12,462 nucleotides of DNA from CAZKUB01 sp964592335 (GTDB lineage: Archaea; Thermoplasmatota; E2; DHVEG-1), in assembly GCA_964592335.1 (NCBI GenBank), contig CAZQEU010000051.1, positions 1 to 12,462 on the forward strand, written 5' to 3'. The notes beneath the pieces are model-generated. The model saw nothing but the letters and a program-made list of their open reading frames with translations, was not told the DNA's origin and did not search any database. Below, piece after piece: positions 1 to 5,583 of the stretch; within the stretch, counting starts at the first letter, position 1, and each line of letters starts with the position of its first letter. The translations under genes and the position numbers were made by a program.

Positions 1-13
1 AAATTATTAAATA

Positions 14-27
14 TATGTTTAAACATA
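14..27. promoter_or_regulatory. Candidate VapB operator palindrome
   Basis: TATGTTTAAACATA is a perfect 14-bp palindrome ending 9 bases before the vapB start codon. An AT-rich stretch (about 3-13) lies just upstream and could hold the TATA element. VapBC complexes commonly repress their own promoter by binding inverted repeats there, so this is a plausible autoregulatory operator. The window starts at base 1, so the full promoter cannot be seen. AT-rich DNA also makes short palindromes by chance. Confidence 0.4.
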
Positions 28-36
28 AACATAATT

Positions 37-249
37 ATGGCATTCAAAACATTAACAATAAAAGAAAGCGTATACAAAAAATTATTATTAATGAAAAGAA
101 AAAACGAAAGCTTTAGTCAGCTATTCGAAAGATTAAGCAATTCAAATATAGAAGTATTAAAGAAAATGAGAGGATGCAATACTTACGAAAAAAAAGAAGA
201 AATGCTAAGAGAGATTTATGAGAAAAGAAAAGAAAAAAGATATGGGTAA
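37..249 (+). CDS. vapB: VapB-family antitoxin
   Basis: A 70-residue, strongly basic and charged protein. The N-terminus (KTLTIKESVYKKLLLMKRKN, about residues 4-23) looks like the short DNA-binding arm of archaeal VapB/DUF217 antitoxins, which bind operator DNA and neutralise a partner PIN toxin through a helical tail. The stretch ESFSQLFERL (about 24-33) matches the usual 'SFS-.-I.RL' pattern of that family. The tail (about 46-70) is a lysine- and glutamate-rich helix, as expected for the part that wraps the toxin. It ends 5 bases before a PIN-domain gene, the standard antitoxin-first order. No clear ribosome site precedes it, so the mRNA may be leaderless. The family call rests mainly on pattern and context; function is not shown by the sequence alone. 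Confidence 0.75.
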   Translation: MAFKTLTIKESVYKKLLLMKRKNESFSQLFERLSNSNIEVLKKMRGCNTYEKKEEMLREIYEKRKEKRYG

Positions 250-254
250 TTTAA

Positions 255-629
255 ATGATTATTGTTGACACTGATGTTTTAATTGAAATTTTTGATAAAC
301 AATCAAAAAGAGGATCTCTTGCACTTCAAAAAATTGATAACTCTGGAGATGATATCGCAATTACATCTATAACTCTTCACGAAATATTATTTGGCCATTA
401 CAAGCATAAAAAGAAAATAAAAGATATTTTACATATAAACACAATTGAATTTAATAAAAAAGATGCAGAGTTATCTGCCAAAATTGAATCTGATTTAGAG
501 AAAAAAGGAAAAATAATCCCACGAATTGATACAATGATTGCAGCTATTGCAATAAATAGAAAAGCAAAAATTTATACTTTTAATAATAAACATTTTCAAA
601 AGATTAAACAATTAGAGCTATTTAATTAA
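255..629 (+). CDS. vapC: VapC-type PIN-domain ribonuclease toxin
   Basis: A 124-residue single-domain protein of normal VapC length. PIN-domain nucleases use a cluster of acidic residues to hold Mg2+ or Mn2+ and cut RNA, in VapC toxins often tRNA or rRNA. Visible acidic positions are D5 in the opening strand (IIVDTDVLIEIF), E43 in ITLHEILFG and D92 in IPRIDTMIAA. The fourth position, usually D or N in a 'T.(N/D)..HF' motif, falls in TFNNKHF (N110/N111). All expected positions are therefore occupied and the enzyme looks intact. It follows the antitoxin after 5 bases and should be co-transcribed and translationally coupled with it. It converges with the minus-strand 49-codon gene, with about 20 bases between the two stop codons. 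The RNA target cannot be told from sequence. Confidence 0.87.
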   Translation: MIIVDTDVLIEIFDKQSKRGSLALQKIDNSGDDIAITSITLHEILFGHYKHKKKIKDILHINTIEFNKKDAELSAKIESDLEKKGKIIPRIDTMIAAIAINRKAKIYTFNNKHFQKIKQLELFN

Positions 630-649
630 AGCCTGCAAGTTATAGCTCC

Positions 650-799
650 TTACATCTTAATTTGTATTTCAACGTCTTTTATTTCTTCAACACCTTTTAG
701 CGAAGAGAGCATCCCATTTAAAGTATTTATTATAAATTCTGAAGGAAACTCAGTCAAAGGCACATTTTTCCCATTGACCTTTATCGATATTTCACTCAT
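650..799 (-). CDS. Small 49-aa protein downstream of mobB
   Basis: This short reading frame starts at ATG (799-797) and ends at TAA (652-650). It encodes 49 residues starting MSEISIKVNGKNVPL and ending with a strand-like DVEIQIKM. A GGAGAA Shine-Dalgarno site (812-807) lies 7 bases ahead of the start and overlaps the end of mobB, which argues strongly for translation as the second gene of a mobB operon. Predicted structure is strand, central helix (about residues 20-35, containing GMLSSLKGV), strand. The opening 'I.VNG..V.L' resembles the first strand of small beta-grasp or regulatory proteins, but the chain is too short for a MoaD fold and has no GG tail. I do not recognise a named family. 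A conserved small partner of MobB is an inference. Confidence 0.6.
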   Translation of the reverse strand: MSEISIKVNGKNVPLTEFPSEFIINTLNGMLSSLKGVEEIKDVEIQIKM

Positions 800-803
800 T
801 TTT

Positions 804-1241
804 TTATTCTCCTATAAATTTTTTAGTTTTTATCACATTATAAATCTTTTCAAAATCATTATCATAAGTAAAAACTGTATTTTCTCTCTCAATAATATCA
901 CCAATTCTAATCTTTGGAACTTTTTTATCAGAAGCACCTTCAATGAATATAAAATCATAATTATCAATCTGAGAAATTGTTCTAATAATCTCATTTGTTT
1001 TAATGCTTTTTTTAAGGATAAAATCTGTTTCAGCATTTGAACTTAAAACAGTAATTTCTGCTCCAGCCTGGGCATGTCTAAAGGTATCCTTACCCGCTGT
1101 ATCAATACTAATTTGTTTATCAGTCTTTTTAATGGTTGCAACCTTAAAACCATCATCAGCCAATCTTTTAATCAAATCTACAATAAGTGTTGTTTTACCA
1201 GTATTTGACTCACCGTAAAATCCAAGAATATAAGGTTTCAT
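804..1241 (-). CDS. mobB: MobB, GTP-binding molybdopterin guanine dinucleotide accessory protein
   Basis: A 145-residue P-loop protein. The Walker A motif GESNTGKT spans residues 10-17. IKKTDKQISIDTAGKDTFRHAQAGA (about 37-61) corresponds to the 'D..GKDS.R...AGA' signature of MobB, and IEGASDKKVPKI (about 100-111) matches the family 'EG.K..P.PKI' stretch. MobB binds GTP and assists MobA in attaching GMP to molybdopterin for enzymes using the guanine dinucleotide cofactor. The length is close to the MobB-only core, with no fused MoeA or MobA domain. It shares a 54-base intergenic region with a divergent transporter, and its start lies about 29 bases from a TATA-like element, so the transcript is probably leaderless. 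Characterised AOR enzymes carry bis-pterin tungsten without a nucleotide, so MobB probably serves another enzyme elsewhere in the genome. Confidence 0.88.
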   Translation of the reverse strand: MKPYILGFYGESNTGKTTLIVDLIKRLADDGFKVATIKKTDKQISIDTAGKDTFRHAQAGAEITVLSSNAETDFILKKSIKTNEIIRTISQIDNYDFIFIEGASDKKVPKIRIGDIIERENTVFTYDNDFEKIYNVIKTKKFIGE

Positions 1242-1266
1242 TTCAAAACCACAAATTCAAAATACA

Positions 1267-1274
1267 TTTTAAAG
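1267..1274. promoter_or_regulatory. Shared TATA-like element between mobB and the EamA gene
   Basis: TTTTAAAG lies almost midway in the 54-base divergent gap. Its centre is about 25 bases from the EamA ATG and about 29 bases from the mobB ATG, each the right distance for an archaeal TATA box with a transcript starting at or near the start codon. The TTTAAA core reads the same on both strands. No other strong TATA box is visible in the gap. A bidirectional promoter is an inference. Confidence 0.4.
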
Positions 1275-1295
1275 TTAACCATAAAAAAGAGATAG

Positions 1296-2186
1296 ATGGA
1301 TAAAAAACCATACATTGCATTATTTGTAAGTATTGTTTCAGTATCATTTGCAGCAGTACTTATAAAACTAAGCAGTGCAGAACCTCTATCTATTGCTTTT
1401 TATAGACTTTTATTCACAGTAATTTTGATTCTTCCTTTTATAATCTTTTTTAAAAAGACGAGAGAAGAAATAAAGAAAATACCACGAAAAACACTGTTTA
1501 TTATGATAGGAATCGGTTTTATTCTCGCAGCACATTTTGCATTCTGGATAACATCGCTTAGCTACACATCGGTTGCAAGCTCAGTTATACTAGTAACCGC
1601 TCACCCCATTCTTGTTGGTCCTGTTTCACATTTTTTCTTCAAAGAAAAACTCTCTAAGATAAACTCTATTGGAATCATTATCTCAGTTACAGGCGTCATA
1701 ATACTTATACTTGGAAACAGGCAACTTGGAGCAGAAACAATAGATACACTTGAGGGAAACATCCTAGCAATGCTAGGTGGTGTGATGGCAGGTCTATATA
1801 TATTAGGCGGCAGGAAAATAAGAAAAACAGTATCAGTTGCAACATATGCATTTATAGTCTATAGCATAAGTGCAGTGATTCTATTTATTTTGTGTATTAT
1901 CTTTGGATCTGAATTAGTAAACATTAGCTCTACTGATTTTCAAATATTCATTGCAATGGCAATAATAGCAGGGCTTTTAGGTCATACGCTTTACAACTGG
2001 TCTCTTAAACATGTCAGAGCATCCCTTGCATCAGTAGCACTACTTGGTGAACCACTTGGATCTACTATATGGGCAATGGCAATTCCTGCAATTGCACAAG
2101 TTCCATCAAAATATACTATAGTTGGTGGAGTAATTATACTTGCAGGAATTTATATGACTGCTAGAAAAACAAAAGCACTTGTTTAA
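1296..2186 (+). CDS. EamA/DMT-superfamily membrane transporter
   Basis: A 296-residue, very hydrophobic protein of the usual length for ten-helix drug/metabolite transporters. The first EamA half opens with PYIALFVSIVSVSFAAVLIK and the typical 'EPLSIAFYRLLFTVILILP' segment; helix 4 carries YTSVASSVILVTAHPILV. The second half starts near residue 155 (GNILAMLGGVMAGLYILGGR) and ends with the family-typical SLKHVRASLASVALLGEP and a final helix before a short basic tail. Members export or exchange small metabolites such as amino acids, nucleosides or sugars; the substrate cannot be read from sequence. It is transcribed away from mobB, possibly as a leaderless message. The next gene starts 37 bases later and seems to have its own TATA-like stretch, so co-transcription is uncertain. 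Confidence 0.9.
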   Translation: MDKKPYIALFVSIVSVSFAAVLIKLSSAEPLSIAFYRLLFTVILILPFIIFFKKTREEIKKIPRKTLFIMIGIGFILAAHFAFWITSLSYTSVASSVILVTAHPILVGPVSHFFFKEKLSKINSIGIIISVTGVIILILGNRQLGAETIDTLEGNILAMLGGVMAGLYILGGRKIRKTVSVATYAFIVYSISAVILFILCIIFGSELVNISSTDFQIFIAMAIIAGLLGHTLYNWSLKHVRASLASVALLGEPLGSTIWAMAIPAIAQVPSKYTIVGGVIILAGIYMTARKTKALV

Positions 2187-2223
2187 AAAAATTTAAGAAC
2201 TATCCTTTTATTCACACGAAAAT

Positions 2224-2844
2224 ATGGCAGAGAATAATTCAAATAAAACAATAACAATTGCACTTGCAGTAATAATATGCATTGCAGCAATAGTTTTGTT
2301 ATATGTAAACCTACCACAAGATAGTACAGATACAACTGATGATAACCAAAATACAGAACCCCTAGTACTTTTAACATTGATATATAACAACACAGAAAAT
2401 GAATACACGCTTGAAGAACTAGAAAATTTTACTTCAGTTACAGATACTGGAAGATATGTTAAATCAAAACTTTTACCAGATACAGTGTTGATAACACCTG
2501 ATTTAAACGAATCAGCATGGTCATTTACTGGTGTTGCTGTAAAAACATTGATAGATGAATTTGAAAATATACCTGATAAATACAATATAACTGTTACAGC
2601 AAGTGATGATTGGACAAGTGAATATACAAAAGACCAAGTCGAGGGAACAATCGACATTTATAATGAAACAGGAAATGTTACCTCAACAACAGGTGCAACA
2701 ATGATACTTGCCTATACACAAGATGGAGAATACATAGACGAAGAAGACGGTCCACTTAGAATCGCATTAATAGGCGATGATGTGATAACATCATCAAATC
2801 TATGGTCAAAAATGGTTGTATCAATCGAAATTGTGGAAGTATAA
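2224..2844 (+). CDS. Membrane-anchored exported protein resembling the SUOX-type molybdopterin-binding domain
   Basis: A 206-residue protein with one N-terminal hydrophobic segment (about residues 9-28), an acidic Asp/Thr/Asn linker (30-45), and an exported domain. In that domain YTLEELENFTSVT, WSFTGVAVKTLIDEF, YNITVTASDDW, MILAYTQDG and the ending DGPLRIALIGDD...SKMVVSIEIVEV follow the strand order of small sulfite-oxidase-fold (molybdopterin-binding domain-like) proteins. The only cysteine (C19) is in the membrane segment, so the catalytic Mo-ligating cysteine is absent and a redox role with Moco is unlikely. At least six N-x-S/T sequons (N55, N68, N95, N121, N147, N151) fit an N-glycosylated extracellular archaeal protein. 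An oligo-T tract follows the stop. A role in binding or adhesion is as plausible as an enzyme role. Confidence 0.6.
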   Translation: MAENNSNKTITIALAVIICIAAIVLLYVNLPQDSTDTTDDNQNTEPLVLLTLIYNNTENEYTLEELENFTSVTDTGRYVKSKLLPDTVLITPDLNESAWSFTGVAVKTLIDEFENIPDKYNITVTASDDWTSEYTKDQVEGTIDIYNETGNVTSTTGATMILAYTQDGEYIDEEDGPLRIALIGDDVITSSNLWSKMVVSIEIVEV

Positions 2845-2858
2845 AATCAACCACAACC

Positions 2859-2876
2859 TTTTTTTCTTTCTTTTTT
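2859..2876 (+). terminator. Oligo-T archaeal transcription terminator
   Basis: A pyrimidine tract of T7, C, T3, C, T6 starts 14 bases after the stop of the SUOX-like gene, with no hairpin before it. Archaeal RNA polymerase terminates on such U-rich tracts. It also lies immediately upstream of the next start codon, so it may overlap promoter elements of the kinase gene. Confidence 0.5.
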
Positions 2877-2893
2877 ATATTAGATATTAATTT

Positions 2894-3610
2894 ATGAAAA
2901 ATATTGGGGAGTTTGTTAGTAGTACTAAAAAGTATAAAAAATCAATAGTGCAACAAGAATTTAAAAGCAAAAAAAACAAGGTTGCCTATGTAACACTTAA
3001 AGGCAAACCACGTGTTTTAAAATGCTTTGTCCCTGGTTTTAAAAGACAGATGAATACAGAATACAATATCCTTAAAAAAGGTGGCAATAAGCTAAATATT
3101 CCAACTGTTTTTGAAATGGATGAAAAAAACAATGCCCTTGTTACAAACTATATCATGGGTGAAAACCTCTGCGATATAATAAATGATGAAAAAACAACAA
3201 AGAGTGAAAAACAAAGATTAATCATTCTTCTATCTGAATGGTTCTATGATTTTCATAATTATTTCAAAAAAGACAACGAGTTTACTATAAGAGGAGATTC
3301 TAGTCTTAGAAACTTTGTATTAACCGATAGGATATGGGGCCTTGATTTTGAGGAAGCAAGGAAAGGAAAACCCATTGAAGATTTGGCTGGTATGTGTGCC
3401 TCTATTCTTACAACCGATCCGATGTTTACCAAAGAAAAATACAAACTATGCAGATTACTACTTGAAAACTACAACGATAGAGCTCCTGGAAGAATTTCAA
3501 ATGCAGATGAAGAAATATCATATGCCCTACTTGAAAAAATACAATGGAGACCAGAGGATGAAGAAATACTTAGAAAACATAGTAAAAGAATAAGAGAAAA
3601 TGGATTATGA
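2894..3610 (+). CDS. Stand-alone protein-kinase-fold phosphotransferase (APH/RIO-like)
   Basis: A 238-residue protein with the essential catalytic positions of the kinase fold. K43 in RVLKCF is the likely ATP lysine and E56 in NTEYNIL the helix-C partner. LVTNYIMGENL (82-92) is the hinge. The catalytic loop is RGDSSLRN (133-140, D135 and N140), and GLDFEEA (149-155, D151) replaces the DFG metal-binding loop. RGD replaces the HRD/HGD form and no glycine-rich loop is obvious, which points to the atypical kinases (aminoglycoside/choline kinase-like, RIO or Bud32-like) rather than classical Ser/Thr kinases. After the catalytic core comes a helical tail (DLAGMCASILTTDPMF and onward). It is not fused to Kae1, and Bud32 is possible but not favoured. 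The substrate could be a small molecule, lipid or protein. The neighbours do not decide it. Confidence 0.7.
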   Translation: MKNIGEFVSSTKKYKKSIVQQEFKSKKNKVAYVTLKGKPRVLKCFVPGFKRQMNTEYNILKKGGNKLNIPTVFEMDEKNNALVTNYIMGENLCDIINDEKTTKSEKQRLIILLSEWFYDFHNYFKKDNEFTIRGDSSLRNFVLTDRIWGLDFEEARKGKPIEDLAGMCASILTTDPMFTKEKYKLCRLLLENYNDRAPGRISNADEEISYALLEKIQWRPEDEEILRKHSKRIRENGL

Positions 3611-3682
3611 TACAAAAAAACTATTTTTTAAACAAAATAATTAAAAGGATTGTTTTCATACACTTTATTTGAGGGATGATAG

Positions 3683-3973
3683 ATGCCTATTGATAATTTA
3701 GTTGATGAGGCAATTGATGAAGTAATTGCTAAATCAGAGAAAAATGAAGACGATCTTAAAAAAAGAAGACCAAAACAACCATCTTTTAGATATCTTACAA
3801 ACGATGAAATAAAAGAAGAACTGGAAAAAGCAGAATTTCAGATGTCTGTCATGAAACCTGCAAGCTCACCTAAAATAATTGCAAATGATGTTTTTAAACT
3901 TGGTATCGGAGGAGATATGCAGACCGTGGAAGACATTATAAAAAGACATCAGACAAGCAGAAAATTTAGATAA
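3683..3973 (+). CDS. Small hypothetical protein, 96 aa
   Basis: A 96-residue soluble, highly charged protein with no cysteine and no membrane segment. The start is supported by GAGGGAT (3671-3677) six bases ahead of the ATG. The N-terminal part (residues 1-35) is an acidic helix followed by KKRRPKQPSFRYLT. The middle (about 40-60) is a second charged helix (NDEIKEELEKAEF). The C-terminal part, KIIANDVFKLGIGGDMQTVEDIIKRH, looks like a short compact helix-turn-helix pattern. It stands alone between the kinase gene and the AOR operon, with a TATA-like AT-rich stretch upstream (about 3620-3640). I do not recognise the family. Codon use is similar to its neighbours and the ribosome site is good, so it is very likely a real gene. 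Confidence 0.7.
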   Translation: MPIDNLVDEAIDEVIAKSEKNEDDLKKRRPKQPSFRYLTNDEIKEELEKAEFQMSVMKPASSPKIIANDVFKLGIGGDMQTVEDIIKRHQTSRKFR

Positions 3974-4023
3974 TACTTAAATCAACAAAATCTTCTATTT
4001 TTAACTATATTTTAGTCATAATT

Positions 4024-4032
4024 TTTATATAA
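4024..4032 (+). promoter_or_regulatory. TATA box of the AOR operon
   Basis: TTTATATAA is the best match in the window to the archaeal TATA consensus. Its centre is about 28 bases before the ATG at 4056, so transcription should start at or within a few bases of that codon (a leaderless message). No Shine-Dalgarno site lies in the gap, which agrees. This is the only convincing promoter ahead of the six-gene run that ends at 8704. Confidence 0.65.
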
Positions 4033-4055
4033 TAACTATTGTTATCCGTGCTCGA

Positions 4056-4463
4056 ATGACTATGGGGAAGGAAAAACTAATACCTGTTTTTGCAACAATC
4101 GTTTTGCTAATAGGTATCAGCTCAACGATTTATGTACAGGCAACGCAAAACAATACCGATATTATAGAGATTAATGGGCAAGACTATACAATTGATGATA
4201 TTTTTAAAATAGCAGACACCAGAACAATTACAATTGATGAAGGAGAGCTAAGTGGTGTAGCTCTTGATGATTTGATTATTAAAACGACCAATATCTGTAA
4301 TTCATGTAACCAGTATACATTTAAAGCAAAAGACAACTATCAACAAACTGTTCCTTGGAGTTTTATGCAAAAAGGTATTTTAACACAAGAAGGTCGCATA
4401 TATTTCCCTGACACAGCTCATTCTTTTTGGGTTAGAGATATAGTTAAAATTGAGGTGAATTAA
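4056..4463 (+). CDS. Small exported SUOX-like protein with CxxC, first gene of the AOR operon
   Basis: A 135-residue protein with an N-terminal hydrophobic segment (about residues 8-28, ending in VQAT) that is a signal peptide or anchor. The exported part resembles the end of a sulfite-oxidase-fold domain: EINGQDYTIDDIF, SGVALDDLIIK, YTFKAKDNYQQTVPW, then RIYFPDTAHSFWVRDIVKIEV. It is half the length of catalytic members and lacks their cofactor-binding first half. C81 and C84 form a CNSC motif that could be a disulfide, a metal site or a thiol relay. The ATG at 4056 fits the TATA distance; a second ATG at 4062 is possible. The next gene begins 3 bases after the stop, with its GAGGTGA ribosome site inside this gene's end, so the two are coupled. 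The role in the AOR system is unknown. Confidence 0.65.
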   Translation: MTMGKEKLIPVFATIVLLIGISSTIYVQATQNNTDIIEINGQDYTIDDIFKIADTRTITIDEGELSGVALDDLIIKTTNICNSCNQYTFKAKDNYQQTVPWSFMQKGILTQEGRIYFPDTAHSFWVRDIVKIEVN

Positions 4464-4466
4464 AAA

Positions 4467-5114
4467 ATGGATAAAAATATGAAATTATTTGCAGGAATTT
4501 TAGTCTTCGGTTCAATATGGGGTTTTTCAGAAATAATAATAGGATCTGCTCTAAAAGATGCAGGTCTTCCTTATGGTGCGATTATGACCGGTATGTTTGT
4601 TTTAACATTTCTTGTTCTAAGTAGAATGTTCTACAGACAACCAGGTATGCAACTTGGAATGGGTGCTGTTGCAGGTGTACTTAGATTATTCAACCCATTA
4701 GGAGGATGCCATCTCTGCTCTGCATTAGCAATAATGGCTGAGGGAGCAATATTTGAGCTTATCTGCAACAAAATATCATTTGATTTTGATAATTTAAAAA
4801 CTATTACAATTCAAAGCAGTATGGGAATAATCACAGCCTACTCAGTATATGTAGGAGGATATATTGTAACACAGGTATTAACACCCGTTGTATCCGGTGT
4901 AGGATTTCATATTGAAAACCTTCTTGTATTCATGCCAAGAATACTTTCAAGCGGACTTTTAACAGCATTGATAGGATCTGTTATGCTACCAGTGGTTCTG
5001 CAAACAAGAAAACTTGATTTAACGATAAAAGAAAAAATATACTATCCAACAACACTTGGGATCTCTGCGCTTTGTTGGATAACTGTTATTGGTACCTGGC
5101 TTGTAATGGGGTGA
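4467..5114 (+). CDS. Polytopic membrane protein with CHLC motif in the AOR operon
   Basis: A 215-residue protein with about six hydrophobic segments (about 7-26, 37-55, 62-80, 85-100, 115-137, 150-178, 193-214; two of these may be one re-entrant pair). The most distinctive stretch is MGAVAGVLRLFNPLGGCHLCSA (about residues 65-86, written with the cysteines at C81 and C84): a CxxC with a histidine inside, next to a buried arginine (R73) and glutamate (E93). The size and GAVAG...NP pattern recall substrate-binding S components of ECF transporters, but no ATPase or T component lies nearby, so this is only a resemblance. The start is set by GAGGTGA at 4452-4458. Position between an exported protein and a ferredoxin suggests a membrane partner of the AOR, for electron transfer, substrate entry or cofactor handling. 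I do not recognise the family. Confidence 0.6.
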   Translation: MDKNMKLFAGILVFGSIWGFSEIIIGSALKDAGLPYGAIMTGMFVLTFLVLSRMFYRQPGMQLGMGAVAGVLRLFNPLGGCHLCSALAIMAEGAIFELICNKISFDFDNLKTITIQSSMGIITAYSVYVGGYIVTQVLTPVVSGVGFHIENLLVFMPRILSSGLLTALIGSVMLPVVLQTRKLDLTIKEKIYYPTTLGISALCWITVIGTWLVMG

Positions 5115-5124
5115 AAAAAACAAT

Positions 5125-5583
5125 ATGGAAAAAACAAAAACAGCTAGAATACTAAAGTTTCATGCTGAAAAATGTGTAGGATGCAGAGAATGTGAAAAAG
5201 CATGTTCAAATATTCATTTTAAATCAGATGAGGGCGGAGATAAATCCGCTATCCGTATCATCGAAGATAAAAACGGTAAATACAAGATGCATGTTTGTGA
5301 CCAGCGTGGTTTATGCCTTGATATGTGTCCTGTAGGTGCCCTTAAAAGAAATAAAAAAGGCGTTGTAATTTTAAACAAAAATGTTTGTATTGGATGTCAG
5401 GCATGCGTTGGTTTCTGCCCTATTGGTGCGATGAGAAAAAGTGACACGCGAATTGAGCCTTTTAAATGTATATCATGTGGTGCTTGTGTTAGAGCATGTC
5501 CAAATGATGCACTTGAGATTGTTGAAAGAGATATTGATGAAATCAAACAAACTGTATATTATAAACTAGGAGCTGATGAATAA
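5125..5583 (+). CDS. Polyferredoxin, AOR electron-transfer subunit (up to four Fe-S clusters)
   Basis: A 152-residue iron-sulfur protein with 15 cysteines in four groups: C17-x2-C20-x2-C23-x3-C27; C58-x5-C64-x3-C68-P; C88-x2-C91-x2-C94-x3-C98-P; and C115-x2-C118-x2-C121-x3-C125-P. Groups 1, 3 and 4 are complete. Group 2 should read C-x2-C-x2-C-x3-CP, but the second position is arginine (R61, codon CGT), one base from TGT cysteine. The layout is that of HycB/AorA-like electron-transfer subunits, which carry electrons between an oxidoreductase and a soluble ferredoxin or another partner. A GGGGTGA ribosome site overlaps the end of the previous gene. Its stop overlaps the AOR start by one base (TAATG), a strong sign of stoichiometric coupled translation and complex formation. 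It is cytoplasmic. Confidence 0.9.
   Translation: MEKTKTARILKFHAEKCVGCRECEKACSNIHFKSDEGGDKSAIRIIEDKNGKYKMHVCDQRGLCLDMCPVGALKRNKKGVVILNKNVCIGCQACVGFCPIGAMRKSDTRIEPFKCISCGACVRACPNDALEIVERDIDEIKQTVYYKLGADE

Noticed and set aside
774..1218. Two plus-strand reading frames across mobB (774-1040 and 1003-1218)
   Set aside because: Both are shadows of the mobB frame on the other strand; mobB has the full P-loop signature and they have no family pattern.
2841..2893. A precise promoter for the kinase gene
   Set aside because: TATAAAA at about 2840-2847 and TTTATAT at about 2874-2880 are both possible, but neither is at the usual spacing with confidence, and the T-tract overlaps the second.
2894..3610. 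A firm Bud32 (KEOPS kinase) name for the kinase
   Set aside because: Bud32 usually shows an HGD-type loop and a DFG-like metal loop, and no Kae1 lies nearby; the RGD and LDFEEA motifs fit a broader atypical kinase group.
3683..3973. A DNA-binding or regulator role for the 96-aa hypothetical protein
   Set aside because: The charged helices gave a faint resemblance, but there is no helix-turn-helix signature or zinc motif to support it, so only a hypothetical call is made.
4467..5114. An ECF-transporter S component call for the CHLC membrane protein
   Set aside because: Size and helix count fit, but no EcfA/EcfT gene or typical S-component motif is present, so it is kept as an unassigned membrane protein.
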